Source: Spirobacillus cienkowskii
GTDB lineage: Bacteria > Bdellovibrionota_B > Oligoflexia > Silvanigrellales > Silvanigrellaceae
Assembly: GCA_003339605.1 (NCBI GenBank)
Contig: QOVW01000062.1
Location: forward strand, 1 to 62,572
Direction of reading: 5' to 3'
DNA length: 62,572 bases
Shown here: in pieces, positions 36,533 to 45,947 of the stretch
How the letters are laid out: every line of letters begins with the position of its first letter
Numbering within the stretch: the stretch's first letter is position 1
The notes under the pieces: model-generated
The model's database searches: none
Seen by the model: the letters and a program-made list of their open reading frames with translations, nothing else
What the model was told of the DNA's origin: nothing
Position numbers and translations under genes: made by a program

Positions 36533-38427
36533 GCTTAATATTTAGTGAAGAAGAAATTGAAATAATTCTAGAAATTTCACAACAAATAACAGGAATAAGC
36601 TCGGGTAGTGACCAAATTAAAAATTACATTTTAGAAGGCACCAAGCAAAGAATGTTTCAAACAAAAAGTACGAGTTTGGAAGATTATTTACAATATATAA
36701 ATGAAAATGAGAATGAATTTAAAAACTTTTTATCTTCAATAACAGTGCATACTACACACTGGTTTAGGGAGTCGAACCATTTTACATTAATAAAATTTGA
36801 AGTTATAAATTTAATAAAGAAATTTAATATAAACAATATTAGAATATTGTCTGCTCCTTGTTCAACTGGTGAAGAAGTTTATTCAATTGGTTTTATTTTA
36901 GAAACCATAAAAGGAGAATTTCCTTCTTTAAATTACGAAATAATAGGAACCGATATAGACTCATTATCTATAGAAAAATGCAAAAATGCTGTTTATCATA
37001 AATCAGGAATAAAAAATATTCCAGAAAATTATCATAAATATTTACTTTTTGGTAAAAATGAAGCCAAAGATTATTTTGCAATTAGCAAAGAGATAAGAAA
37101 AAACTGCTCATTTATTTCGGGTGATATTAGAAATGAAAATTTACTTAATTTTAATACATTTAATTTAAAAACAAATAAATTTAATATCATTATTTGCAGA
37201 AACTTATTTATTTATTTTAATCATGAAACAATTAATAAAATTATAAATAACTTTATTGCAAAACTAAATGACAACGGAATAATTTGCCTTGGGCATAGCG
37301 AAAAAATTGATGAAAAATTATATAATCTTATAAACACAGGAAATTCATTTTACAAACTTAAATCGTCTCAAACCAGTGTTCCTGAAAATTTAAATTATGA
37401 AATTGTTATATACTCAGCTTCAAAACAGAGTGAAAAGCAAATAATTTTTGATAAAATATTAGTAATTTTAAAAAATTCTAACCTAATAAATAATATTAAT
37501 GATCTCAAACAAATAAATAACTATAATAAATTAAAAATTTTATTAATTGATATAGACTCAAAAAATCCAGAATTATTATATTTTTTACATAATTATTCAC
37601 AAAAAAATAAAAATATATTTATTATTCAATGCTTATTTTCTAAGGAGGATGAGTTTAAAAGCTCAAAAGTCAATTACTTTGAAAATCAAATATTTAGTGA
37701 TATTATAGATTGTAGAAATTGCAAATCAGATATTAATCAGATCATACTTTATGTTAAAAATTTATTAAAATCTTTTAATCATGAATCATCTGCATTGTCA
37801 TCATATAAAGAAGATAATATTTTAGAAACTAAAAAAATAATGCGACATTTTTTTGAAAAACTACGACCAGAATTTATTGCAATTGGCTGCAGTACTGGAG
37901 GAACTCAAGCTTTAGAAATTTTACTAAAAAATGTTCCAAAAAATTTTCCTCCTATTTTAATAGTTCAACATATACCTTATAATTTTTCAAATGAATTTAT
38001 CAATAAATTAAAAACGATTTCTAATTTAAGCTTTGAATCGCCAAAAAACAGGCCAATACTTAAACAAGGTCATCTTTACTTGGCAGATGATGATTATCAT
38101 TTAATTATTAAAGGAACTCCAGGTGAGTTAAGAGCCGAACCTGATAACTCAACACCGCAAAACGAACTACGTCCATCAATCAATAAATTATTTCAATCAC
38201 TCGCCCATACTAAAGCAAAAGGTGTAGGCATAATTCTTACAGGTATGGGAGATGATGGAGCGCAAGGCTTATTAAGCCTTATGCAAAATGGATGCTTAAC
38301 AATCACCCAAAGCAAAAATTCGTGTGTCATTTATGGAATGCCAAGGGAAGCAGAACTCATTGGAGCAAGCCGCTATAGCGGAGATTTAATGGAAATTCGT
38401 CAAATATTAGAAAAGCTTAAAGTCTAA
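36529..38427 (+). CDS. CheR-CheB fusion with a degenerate receiver-like middle
   Basis: A 632-residue protein joining both adaptation enzymes. Residues ~1-275 are a CheR methyltransferase: TTHWFRE, then the SAM site [13 protein letters not shown] near 109, and CRNLFIYF. Residues ~285-420 resemble a receiver ([19 protein letters not shown]) but lack the acidic pair expected after beta-1 and the usual Lys pattern. Residues ~445-632 are a CheB methylesterase with catalytic Ser ([10 protein letters not shown]), His (VQHIP) and Asp (GMGDDGAQG) in place. Methylation and demethylation of the receptors are thus tied together in one chain. The start overlaps the upstream receptor gene (ATGA). Confidence 0.92.
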   Translation: MSLIFSEEEIEIILEISQQITGISSGSDQIKNYILEGTKQRMFQTKSTSLEDYLQYINENENEFKNFLSSITVHTTHWFRESNHFTLIKFEVINLIKKFNINNIRILSAPCSTGEEVYSIGFILETIKGEFPSLNYEIIGTDIDSLSIEKCKNAVYHKSGIKNIPENYHKYLLFGKNEAKDYFAISKEIRKNCSFISGDIRNENLLNFNTFNLKTNKFNIIICRNLFIYFNHETINKIINNFIAKLNDNGIICLGHSEKIDEKLYNLINTGNSFYKLKSSQTSVPENLNYEIVIYSASKQSEKQIIFDKILVILKNSNLINNINDLKQINNYNKLKILLIDIDSKNPELLYFLHNYSQKNKNIFIIQCLFSKEDEFKSSKVNYFENQIFSDIIDCRNCKSDINQIILYVKNLLKSFNHESSALSSYKEDNILETKKIMRHFFEKLRPEFIAIGCSTGGTQALEILLKNVPKNFPPILIVQHIPYNFSNEFINKLKTISNLSFESPKNRPILKQGHLYLADDDYHLIIKGTPGELRAEPDNSTPQNELRPSINKLFQSLAHTKAKGVGIILTGMGDDGAQGLLSLMQNGCLTITQSKNSCVIYGMPREAELIGASRYSGDLMEIRQILEKLKV

Positions 38428-38528
38428 TTTTCCTATTTAATTTACTAAAGTTACATATAAATTTTCCGAAAACAGTTTAGTTAGTTTTTAAAAATAAAGA
38501 ATAAAAATTATCTTTATAGGAACGCAAA

Positions 38529-40319
38529 ATGAAACTTAGTTTTGGATTAAACACTAAATTATTTATTCTCATTGGTTTAATTAGCATTTCATTTTTAGTA
38601 AGTGGTATCTTTCTGTATGTCAAATACCAAGATATTCTTTATTTAAATAATAAACAAAATGAAATATTTTCTAACATTTGGGATTTTCAAGATTATCAAA
38701 TCTATCTTGAAGATGCCAACTTAGCTGCTATGGATATTATTGTTGAAAGAGCAAATAACATTAATAATAATCGTGTTTCTCCAGAAAGAATAGAAAAAGT
38801 TAAAAAGTCAGAAGCTAGTTTTATAAAAGTATCAAACAAAGTAAGTAAAAAAATCACAGACCCCCAAATTGTAGCTGATCTTAATATTGCTATTAGTGAA
38901 ACAAAATCTCTTTTTTCTGGGGTATATTCGCTTATTAGTTTTATTGATTCTGGCGCCAAGACACTAAATTCACTTGAAAAACTTGATAAATCAATAGATC
39001 AAAGCAAAGTTAACGCTAGTAATTATCTTGATAAAATTAGATTTAAGTATATTGATGAAAAAAATTTAACTGAAAAAATGTTATCTGAAAAAATGGGAAA
39101 TCTTGCAAGTATTTTTTTATACTTATTTGCATTTATTTTTGGTTTTCTAATTTTTATAGTTCTTCCTTATATTTTATTGTTTATCACAAAAGATATAGAA
39201 ATTATTAAAAATAAACTCAATAAATCAACTATAAATATTAAAAATAGTGTTTTTAGTTTAAATGAAATTTCTAAAAAAATGTCAGATTCTTCAAGCCAAA
39301 CATCTTCGGCTATTCATACTTCTGTAAGTTCTATTTCAGAAATAACCTCTATGCTTGCGCAAACAACAAAAAATACGATAGATACATCCAATTCAGCAAA
39401 AGAAGTCTTGATTTATTCAAATGAAGGTTCTGAAATCATGCAGCAACTTTCAATATCAATGTCAAAAATTTCTAATGCAAACAACCATCTTCAAGATATA
39501 GTGAAAATAATTGATGACATTAATGGAAAAACAAATGTGATAAATGATATTGTTTTTAAAACACAACTCCTCGCAGTCAATGCTTCTATAGAAGCCGCAC
39601 GTGCAGGCCAACATGGTAAAGGATTTTCTGTCGTAGCGAATGAAGTTTCAAATCTTGCAACTCTTAGCGGCAATGCAGCGGGAGAAATCAGAGAATTGCT
39701 CAAGACGTCGTCTGGTAGAGTTCTTGATATCATCAATAGCACTTCAGAAACTGTAAAAAGCGGAGAGTATGTCAGTCATCATGCTATTGAAAGTTTTTCC
39801 AAAATAGCATCTTCAATTTCTAGTATCTCCACTAAAATTTCTAATATTGAAACTGCTTCAAAAGAACAAGAAACAGGAATTCAGCAAGCATCTGTTGCAT
39901 TGAATCAGATGAATACTGAGACAATTAATAACAAAGAATTAGCAATTGAAAATAACAACTTAAGTGAAGTACTTATGAATGAAGCTAAAATTTTAAGCAA
40001 CATTAAAAAAGAATTAAATATTATTCTTAAAGGAAAAAACAAGAAAAAAATTGACAAGAAAAAACATAAAGATAAAAATTATTATTTTGACATAGAAAAT
40101 TTAGAAAATAGCTCATTTAAATCTAAAAAGTTGAAAAATCACTCGCATTCTAAAACAGAAGGTAACTCAAGTTATTTAAATAAAAAGAAACTTGCTTCTT
40201 TTATAGTCGATAAATTTAACAAAAAAAAGCAGCAAGAATCAAATGAGATAGAAAAAAATAACAATTTAGAAGAAATCAGTAAATCAGTCCAAATTGATAA
40301 CAAAAAACTTTTTAAATAA
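38529..40319 (+). CDS. Methyl-accepting chemotaxis protein, four-helix-type sensor, no HAMP
   Basis: A 596-residue receptor, about 100 bases after the CheR-CheB gene. Membrane segments are near residues 11-30 and 192-218. The ~160-residue periplasmic region between them looks all-helical, like a 4HB sensor. The signalling domain (~245-490) has [20 protein letters not shown] and [19 protein letters not shown] at the tip, nearly identical to the first receptor. There is no HAMP domain. A ~100-residue Lys/Asn/Ser-rich C-terminal tail without a docking pentapeptide ends the protein. Confidence 0.92.
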   Translation: MKLSFGLNTKLFILIGLISISFLVSGIFLYVKYQDILYLNNKQNEIFSNIWDFQDYQIYLEDANLAAMDIIVERANNINNNRVSPERIEKVKKSEASFIKVSNKVSKKITDPQIVADLNIAISETKSLFSGVYSLISFIDSGAKTLNSLEKLDKSIDQSKVNASNYLDKIRFKYIDEKNLTEKMLSEKMGNLASIFLYLFAFIFGFLIFIVLPYILLFITKDIEIIKNKLNKSTINIKNSVFSLNEISKKMSDSSSQTSSAIHTSVSSISEITSMLAQTTKNTIDTSNSAKEVLIYSNEGSEIMQQLSISMSKISNANNHLQDIVKIIDDINGKTNVINDIVFKTQLLAVNASIEAARAGQHGKGFSVVANEVSNLATLSGNAAGEIRELLKTSSGRVLDIINSTSETVKSGEYVSHHAIESFSKIASSISSISTKISNIETASKEQETGIQQASVALNQMNTETINNKELAIENNNLSEVLMNEAKILSNIKKELNIILKGKNKKKIDKKKHKDKNYYFDIENLENSSFKSKKLKNHSHSKTEGNSSYLNKKKLASFIVDKFNKKKQQESNEIEKNNNLEEISKSVQIDNKKLFK

Positions 40320-40322
40320 AGT

Positions 40323-41651
40323 TTATAAAAACATTAAACAACAAATTGCAATGATAGTATAAGGCAATGCTCCTAAAAATAAATACAATGGACTGATGCC
40401 ATCTTGACCCAAAGTTTTATTTAAAATTCCATAACCAATTGGGTTAGGTGCATTTGCAATAACCGTTAAGCCACCACCAGCAACCGCACCTGCAACCAAC
40501 GAGTATTTCATAGCATTCGATAAATCAGGTACTAAAGTTCCTAAATACGTTAAAGCAGCATTATCAGTAATTGCAGTCAGCCCTGTAGCTCCCAAAAATA
40601 GCGTTGAAGGATTGAGATTATTGACAACAGGAATCAACCACCATTGCTGTAAACCTCCTAAAGTAACGATCCCTCCAAGAAAAAAACCTACAAGTAAACT
40701 TTCTCTCACTTTAAGTGGATTTTGATATTCTTTAGTAACTTCAAACCATCCTATAAATAATAAAAATAATGGAACCAAAAAAGATATATAACTATGATAA
40801 ATAATGCACATAATTAAGAATAAAACATTCACAAATACAATCCAGTAAGGGGTTCTTTGTTTACCTTCTTTAAATTTATCCAATTTCGCAGTAGCTACAA
40901 TATCTTGTCTAAAATAAAAAACTGTTAAAATTGTACTTAAAAATACTGCTACTGCGGATTTCCAACCAAAATTCTTAAACATAAATAAAAGATCCCACTC
41001 CCACACTCCTGCAACTATTAAGACGGGGGGCGCTGCAAAGTGTGTTAATGTTCCACCTATCGAAATATTTACAAACAAAAGACCAAGCATGGCATATTTA
41101 AATTTGGCATTATCTGTCTTAGTAAAAAAATGTTCATACAATAATATTGCACAAACAGTCATTGCAACGGGTTCAGTAATTAAAGAACCGGTTAAACAAC
41201 CAAAAATATAAATACAACAAAATAATGCAATTCTTTGATTTAAAAATAAAATCTTAGCAAAAAATTTTGCTAAAGTATTTATTCCTCTTTCTGCTAAAAA
41301 TAAAACTGGTTTTGTAGCAGACATACACATTATTATAAATACAAATACAGCCTCTTTAAAGTCTATTGCATTTAAATAGTTAATAGAAGTATTGATTCCT
41401 AATAAAATAGAAAGCAATGCTAAAAACACAAAAGCCCAAAACCCAAAAACAACTTCTACCTCACCTAAAAAGTGAAGTAATTTTTCTGAAACTGAACCTT
41501 TTTTGCATTTATGAGCTAAGGCAACAATCCGGCTGCAACAAAATGTGTGCAAAACAGCGCATACAAACAATGCAGTTGCTGAATAAGTGATTGTGGCGTT
41601 TTGGAGAAGGTCTTGGATAATAGAAATTTTTTCTGGACAATTTAATGACAT
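40323..41651 (-). CDS. Putative Na+/H+ antiporter
   Basis: A 442-residue integral membrane protein with ~12 hydrophobic segments. It resembles the putative Na+/H+ antiporter family (Na_H_antiport_2, within the ion-transporter superfamily). Recognisable parts are FLGEVEVVFGFWAFVFLAL, NISIGGTLTHFAAPPVL and LTAITDNAALTYLGTLVP, where conserved acidic and Asn/Thr residues would lie in the transport path. A tail of AVAGGGLTVIANAPNPIG follows. It ends 3 bases from the convergent receptor gene. The ion specificity cannot be read from sequence. Confidence 0.82.
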   Translation of the reverse strand: MSLNCPEKISIIQDLLQNATITYSATALFVCAVLHTFCCSRIVALAHKCKKGSVSEKLLHFLGEVEVVFGFWAFVFLALLSILLGINTSINYLNAIDFKEAVFVFIIMCMSATKPVLFLAERGINTLAKFFAKILFLNQRIALFCCIYIFGCLTGSLITEPVAMTVCAILLYEHFFTKTDNAKFKYAMLGLLFVNISIGGTLTHFAAPPVLIVAGVWEWDLLFMFKNFGWKSAVAVFLSTILTVFYFRQDIVATAKLDKFKEGKQRTPYWIVFVNVLFLIMCIIYHSYISFLVPLFLLFIGWFEVTKEYQNPLKVRESLLVGFFLGGIVTLGGLQQWWLIPVVNNLNPSTLFLGATGLTAITDNAALTYLGTLVPDLSNAMKYSLVAGAVAGGGLTVIANAPNPIGYGILNKTLGQDGISPLYLFLGALPYTIIAICCLMFL

Positions 41652-41728
41652 CTTTTAAAACTTTCCTTGCGATTGCTAAAAAACTTTGCCATGTTAAGTT
41701 TCCCTATCTACACTTAAGGGTTTAATTT

Positions 41729-42418
41729 ATGAAATATTCTCTCATTTTTTTCGACGCAGACGATACCTTGTTCGACTTTACCAAATCTCAAGAAATTGCT
41801 TTTAAAAACGCGGTTGCGCATTTTAAAATTAACTTCCATATTGATATTCTTTATTCAGATTATAAAAAGATCAATAAAGAACTCTGGAATAATTTAGAAC
41901 AAGGTCATGTTAGCTTAGAAAGCTTAAGAGTACTAAGATTTAAAAAAATATTTGAAAAACACAGCATTCCTCAAGATCCTAGTAAATTCGATGAGTACTA
42001 TATGCAAAAAATTTCACAAAGCACAACGTTATTACCCAATGCTTTAGAAATTTGTAAATTTCTAAAATCTGCCGGCATAAATATTGGCATTATAACTAAC
42101 GGTTTTAGCGAAGTGCAAAAAAAACGAATTAGGGAATCAGAGATTTCAGAATTTATTGACTCAATTATAGTCTCAGAAGAAGTTGGCGTAAGAAAACCTC
42201 AACCACAAATTTTTGAAATTGCACTCAATCAATTTCAACATATCCCTAAAAATAAAGTTCTCATGGTGGGAGACAATCTCAATGCCGATATTCTAGGCGC
42301 TAATAGAGCAGGAATTGATTCTTGCTGGTTTCATAAACATGGGGGAGCACCCAAAATGGATATTCAACCCAAATATACAATAAATGAACTCATCCAACTT
42401 AAAAAATTAGTCTATTGA
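41729..42418 (+). CDS. HAD-family nucleotidase, YjjG-like
   Basis: A 229-residue HAD hydrolase with the small C1 cap. Motif I is FFDADDTLFDFTKSQEIAF, motif II IGIITNGFSEVQ, motif III Lys in VGVRKPQPQIFE, and motif IV MVGDNLNADILGA. The DADDTLFDF form and the NGFSEVQ block are characteristic of YjjG-type pyrimidine 5'-nucleotidases, which also clean up non-canonical nucleotides. Single gene, divergent from the antiporter and convergent with fabF. Confidence 0.87.
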   Translation: MKYSLIFFDADDTLFDFTKSQEIAFKNAVAHFKINFHIDILYSDYKKINKELWNNLEQGHVSLESLRVLRFKKIFEKHSIPQDPSKFDEYYMQKISQSTTLLPNALEICKFLKSAGINIGIITNGFSEVQKKRIRESEISEFIDSIIVSEEVGVRKPQPQIFEIALNQFQHIPKNKVLMVGDNLNADILGANRAGIDSCWFHKHGGAPKMDIQPKYTINELIQLKKLVY

Positions 42419-42434
42419 TTTATTTTAAACACGA

Positions 42435-42479
42435 CTCAAAGCTCCCATCTTGCATTTTGAGGCGCAAGAGTGAATTGAG
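42435..42479. promoter_or_regulatory. Nested stem-loop between the YjjG-like gene and fabF
   Basis: TCTTGC (42448-42453) pairs with GCAAGA (42464-42469), and CTCAA (42435-42439) with TTGAG (42475-42479), giving a nested structure in the convergent gap. There is no clear T-run, so it is only a possible bidirectional transcription end signal. Confidence 0.35.
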
Positions 42480-42482
42480 TGT

Positions 42483-43718
42483 TCACAAAATTTTACGAAA
42501 GGCCAAAGAAACATTGGTTCCACCAAAACCAAACGAATTAGAAAGTACTGCTTTAATTTCCTTTTTTAAAGGAGTTGGAGTGTAATTCAAATCGCACCCT
42601 TCACCTGGATTCTCTAAATTTATTGTTGGTGGAATAGCGCCTGTTTTAATTGACATCACAGAAAATACCGCCTCAATGCCTCCTGCCGCACCTAACAAAT
42701 GCCCTGTCATGCTTTTAGTAGAACTTACGTTTAATTTATAAGCATGCTCCTTAAAAACAGATTTAATCGCTTGCGTTTCACACAAATCATTCAGCTCAGT
42801 GGATGTGCCATGTGCATTGATATAATCAATATCTTCTAACTTAAGTCCAGAAGAGGTCAAAGCTTGTTGCATGGCACGCGCTCCTCCTTCGCCATGAGGA
42901 GCGGGTGATGTAAAATGGTAAGCATCTCCAGAAGCACCAAAGCCTGCAAATTCACAAATAATATTTGCACCTCGAGCAACCGCATACTCATAATCTTCTA
43001 AAATGAGAATTCCAGCTCCTTCACCCATAACAAAACCACTTCTATCTTTATCAAATGGGCGAGACGCTTTTTCTGGTGTGTCGGCAAAATCAGCACACAA
43101 CGCTTTCATTTGTCCAAAACCAGCAAACGATACCAAGCTTAATGCTGACTCTGCGCCACCGCATATCATTGCCTTGGCGCGACCTGTTTGTATGTACATC
43201 ATTCCATCAGCAATAGAATGCGCACCACTAGAACACGCTGTTGCAGCACAAATATTAGGTCCCTTTGCTCTAGTTTCTAACGACACAACACCTGCTGCCA
43301 TATTTCCAATAAATCCTGGTATTGTAAAAGGAGAAACTCTTTTAATTCCTTTTGTTCTTGCAATAAAAGACTGATCCTCAAGATAACCAAGAGCACCAAC
43401 ACCAACGCCAATAGAAACACCAATTTCGTCTTGGTTGTGCTCATCAATTTTTAGCGCCGCGTTTTCGAGTGCCATTTTTGCAGCGGCAACTGCCAATTGC
43501 ACAAATCTTTGATTTCTTTTTGCTTCTTTTTCATTCATGTAAAGAGTTGGGTCAAAGTTTTTAACTTCCCCAGCAATGGTGACACAGTTCTCAGGCGGCT
43601 CAAAGCGAGTTAATTTTCCAATACCGCTTCGACCAGCTATAGCATTTTCCCAGCATTCATCTAAATTATTGCCAATTGGACAAATGATCCCAAGACCTGT
43701 AACAACAACTCGTCTCAT
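42483..43718 (-). CDS. fabF: 3-oxoacyl-ACP synthase II
   Basis: A condensing enzyme (KAS II) that extends acyl-ACP with malonyl-ACP in fatty-acid synthesis. The protein is 411 residues. The catalytic Cys162 lies in ICAATACSSGAHSI, with His in NAHGTSTELND (~303) and SMTGHLLGAAGG (~339). The GFGFGGTN-type tail (SNSFGFGGTNVSLAF) is present. The acpP and fabG genes that often precede it are absent here. The upstream region holds a nested hairpin. Confidence 0.95.
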   Translation of the reverse strand: MRRVVVTGLGIICPIGNNLDECWENAIAGRSGIGKLTRFEPPENCVTIAGEVKNFDPTLYMNEKEAKRNQRFVQLAVAAAKMALENAALKIDEHNQDEIGVSIGVGVGALGYLEDQSFIARTKGIKRVSPFTIPGFIGNMAAGVVSLETRAKGPNICAATACSSGAHSIADGMMYIQTGRAKAMICGGAESALSLVSFAGFGQMKALCADFADTPEKASRPFDKDRSGFVMGEGAGILILEDYEYAVARGANIICEFAGFGASGDAYHFTSPAPHGEGGARAMQQALTSSGLKLEDIDYINAHGTSTELNDLCETQAIKSVFKEHAYKLNVSSTKSMTGHLLGAAGGIEAVFSVMSIKTGAIPPTINLENPGEGCDLNYTPTPLKKEIKAVLSNSFGFGGTNVSLAFRKIL

Positions 43719-43776
43719 TTAAAATACCTCTCTCTCATTAAAACAAAAAAAGGTCTTCACAAATACTAGCTAGCTC

Positions 43777-43846
43777 TGCATTTGTAAACGTGCTATCTAT
43801 CCAATCCGCCAGGTAATTCTTTACCTGGTTTGTTCTAACAAATGCA
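43777..43846. promoter_or_regulatory. Nested inverted repeats in the fabF / HAD divergent region
   Basis: An outer 9-bp repeat TGCATTTGT (43777-43785) and ACAAATGCA (43838-43846) encloses an inner 8-bp hairpin CCAGGTAA-TTCT-TTACCTGG (43809-43828). It lies ~60 bases upstream of fabF and ~45 bases upstream of the HAD gene. It could form a structured fabF leader or an operator pair; no known riboswitch is recognised. Confidence 0.45.
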
Positions 43847-43890
43847 ATCAACTTCTAAGTAATACACGTTGAGTAAGGAACGCAACCAAA

Positions 43891-44562
43891 ATGAAAAATC
43901 TTAAACAAATCATAATGAGTAAAAAAGCGATACTTTGGGATTTTGATGGGTGCCTATGTGACTCAGAACACATCCACTTTTTAGCATATGAGAAAGCATT
44001 TTTAAAATATAATCATACTTTAAGCGAACACGAATATTTTGAAACGTTTACACATACTGGTGCAGGTGTCTCTAAAGAAATAGAAAAATACAAAATTTAT
44101 TGTAATCCCGAAGATATTCGAGCAGATAAAGCAGTGCATTATTGGAATTTTATATCTAATAAACAAGCAAAAATATTTAATTCAATTCCAGAAATTCTTT
44201 CTATTATAAAAAATCACAAAATAATAAACTTAATTGCAAGTAATAGTCCTGCAAAAGAAATAAACTTAATTCTTTCTCAAAATAAACATGTTGAAGAAAA
44301 TATTGATTCAATTGTTGGACTTGAGCCTGGCATGCAAAAAAAACCGGCGCCCGACCTCTACCTTAAAGCCCTCTCTCTGTTAAATTTATTACCATGTGAT
44401 GTCATTGTTATTGAAGATTCAGAAAGAGGATTGCTTGCCGCACAGGCCGCAGAATGTGAAGCAATTTGGATTAAAACACCCTTTAATCTACGTTTTAAAA
44501 CAACAGCTCCATATGTTGCAGAACTTAATCACCTTGAACTTTTAAACGTATTGAAATCATAA
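43891..44562 (+). CDS. HAD-family phosphatase, beta-phosphoglucomutase-like
   Basis: A 223-residue HAD hydrolase of subfamily IA with a helical cap. Motif I is ILWDFDGCLCDSEHIHFLAY; motif II is LIASNSPAKE; motif III/IV are KKPAPDLYLKALSLL and VIVIEDSERGLLAAQAA. The EDSxxGxxAAxxA form is typical of phosphoglucomutase-like and sugar-phosphate phosphatases. AAGGAA lies 12 bases before the ATG used. A second in-frame ATG 24 bases later lacks a ribosome site. It begins a run of three closely spaced genes. Confidence 0.85.
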   Translation: MKNLKQIIMSKKAILWDFDGCLCDSEHIHFLAYEKAFLKYNHTLSEHEYFETFTHTGAGVSKEIEKYKIYCNPEDIRADKAVHYWNFISNKQAKIFNSIPEILSIIKNHKIINLIASNSPAKEINLILSQNKHVEENIDSIVGLEPGMQKKPAPDLYLKALSLLNLLPCDVIVIEDSERGLLAAQAAECEAIWIKTPFNLRFKTTAPYVAELNHLELLNVLKS

Positions 44563-44564
44563 TT

Positions 44565-45227
44565 ATGTGGATGGATAACTGGGTATTAAATTTACCACAA
44601 AAACATTGGCCTATATATAAAAATGCATTTAATTTAGAGCAACCATTTTTGTTTCGCTTTTTTGAAACCAAACAAGACGTTGTTGTTTTATCAAGCTCAA
44701 ATAAACCAGAAATAGAAGTTAATGTTCAAGAATGTACTAAAGAAAATATTCCAATTTTACGCCGCAAAGGTGGTGGCGGCACTGTTGTCCTTGGCGAAGG
44801 ATGTCTTATTCTTACTTTTGCATTTTACGCAAAAGATGTTTTTGGAAATAACAAATACTTTCGTATGATAAACCAACTTTGGATTGATGCTCTTCATAAT
44901 GCAGGATGTCATAATCTTGCACAAAATGGCATTAGTGATATCTGTTACTTAGATAAAAAAATTGCGGGAACAAGTATTTTTAGAAAAAAACATTTACTTG
45001 TTTATCAAGGCAGTTTACTTGTTAATCCAAAAATGCAACTCATCGAAAAACTTCTTGCACATCCCTCTCGTGAACCCGAATATCGAAATGGTCGTAGCCA
45101 TGACAATTTTTTAACAACTATACAACAAATTGGCTGCCCTTTATCGACTGGAGAACTTGCGGTTCATTGTCAAAATTATTTTTCAGATCATGTTGTCGAT
45201 TATTTTAAAACAGAAATTTTAACATAA
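44565..45227 (+). CDS. Lipoate-protein ligase-like protein (BPL_LplA_LipB family)
   Basis: A 220-residue protein of the biotin/lipoate transferase fold. RRKGGGGTVVLGEGCLILTF matches the RRxSGGGAV signature of LplA. DICYLDKKIAGTSIFRKK carries the Lys that contacts lipoyl-AMP. HLLVYQGSLLVNP completes the active-site pattern. Unlike E. coli LplA it has no C-terminal accessory domain, so it may transfer a pre-activated acyl group or need a partner. It starts 2 bases after the HAD gene and precedes a phosphopantetheinyl transferase. Confidence 0.8.
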   Translation: MWMDNWVLNLPQKHWPIYKNAFNLEQPFLFRFFETKQDVVVLSSSNKPEIEVNVQECTKENIPILRRKGGGGTVVLGEGCLILTFAFYAKDVFGNNKYFRMINQLWIDALHNAGCHNLAQNGISDICYLDKKIAGTSIFRKKHLLVYQGSLLVNPKMQLIEKLLAHPSREPEYRNGRSHDNFLTTIQQIGCPLSTGELAVHCQNYFSDHVVDYFKTEILT

Positions 45228-45250
45228 TAAATTTTATTAAGAATAAAAAA

Positions 45251-45940
45251 ATGATAAACCTAACCGAAACATCTTTTACAAATCTAAACAATACAGAAAT
45301 AAAAATAATTTCTTGCAACTACAATTTAGATCTCTATTCAGATTCACTTTTTACAGAATATAACATCAATTTACCAAAATCTGTTTCTGAAAGTTGCGCT
45401 AAAAGAAAAGCCGAATATCTTGCTGGAAGAGTTTGTGCAAAACATGCATTAAATTATTTTTCATTTAAAAATTGGGAACTCAATTCTCATCCTCAATTTA
45501 GATATCCATTATGGCCAGACAATATTAATGGTTCTATCACTCATACTAAACAATATGCTGCAGCAGCAGTTACAAATAATAAAAACTTACTTATAGGTAT
45601 TGATAGCGAAAAAATACTAAATCGAGATAACCTTATAAAACTTGGGAATATAATCATTAATTCAAATGAATTTAATAATATTTCAAAAAATAATAATTTT
45701 TCTGAAAACATAATATACACACTTTCTTTTTCTGCGAAAGAAAGTTTATTTAAATGTATTTTTAAATTAGTAAATAAATATTTAGATTTTCATGATTCTG
45801 AAATTTTAGAAGTTAACTCATGCAATCAATCTTTTAAAATTATTCTTAAAAATATTCCACATCTTAATAACGAATTTATTGGCTATTATAATTTACAAGA
45901 GGATAGAATCAATACAATTATAACGCATTTAAATAATTAA
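45251..45940 (+). CDS. 4'-phosphopantetheinyl transferase, EntD/Sfp-like
   Basis: A 229-residue PPTase that moves the phosphopantetheine arm of CoA to carrier proteins. The EntD-type pattern is present: KRKAEYLAGRVCAKHAL (~50-66), NGSITHTKQYAAAAV, IGIDSEKI with Mg2+-binding Asp and Glu, and FSAKESLFKCIF with the conserved KE. Sfp/EntD enzymes usually serve secondary-metabolite carrier proteins, but they can also serve acyl carrier protein when AcpS is missing. No NRPS or PKS is in this window. Confidence 0.87.
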   Translation: MINLTETSFTNLNNTEIKIISCNYNLDLYSDSLFTEYNINLPKSVSESCAKRKAEYLAGRVCAKHALNYFSFKNWELNSHPQFRYPLWPDNINGSITHTKQYAAAAVTNNKNLLIGIDSEKILNRDNLIKLGNIIINSNEFNNISKNNNFSENIIYTLSFSAKESLFKCIFKLVNKYLDFHDSEILEVNSCNQSFKIILKNIPHLNNEFIGYYNLQEDRINTIITHLNN

Positions 45941-45947
45941 AACGTTT

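Noticed and set aside
43003-43374. 123-residue frame opposite fabF
   Set aside because: Antisense shadow of the condensing enzyme; Pro/Ala-rich with no domain or ribosome site.
43801-43835. CCAGGTAA hairpin as an intrinsic terminator
   Set aside because: It is followed by only a short interrupted T stretch on the plus strand and no gene ends upstream of it; a leader or operator role is more likely.
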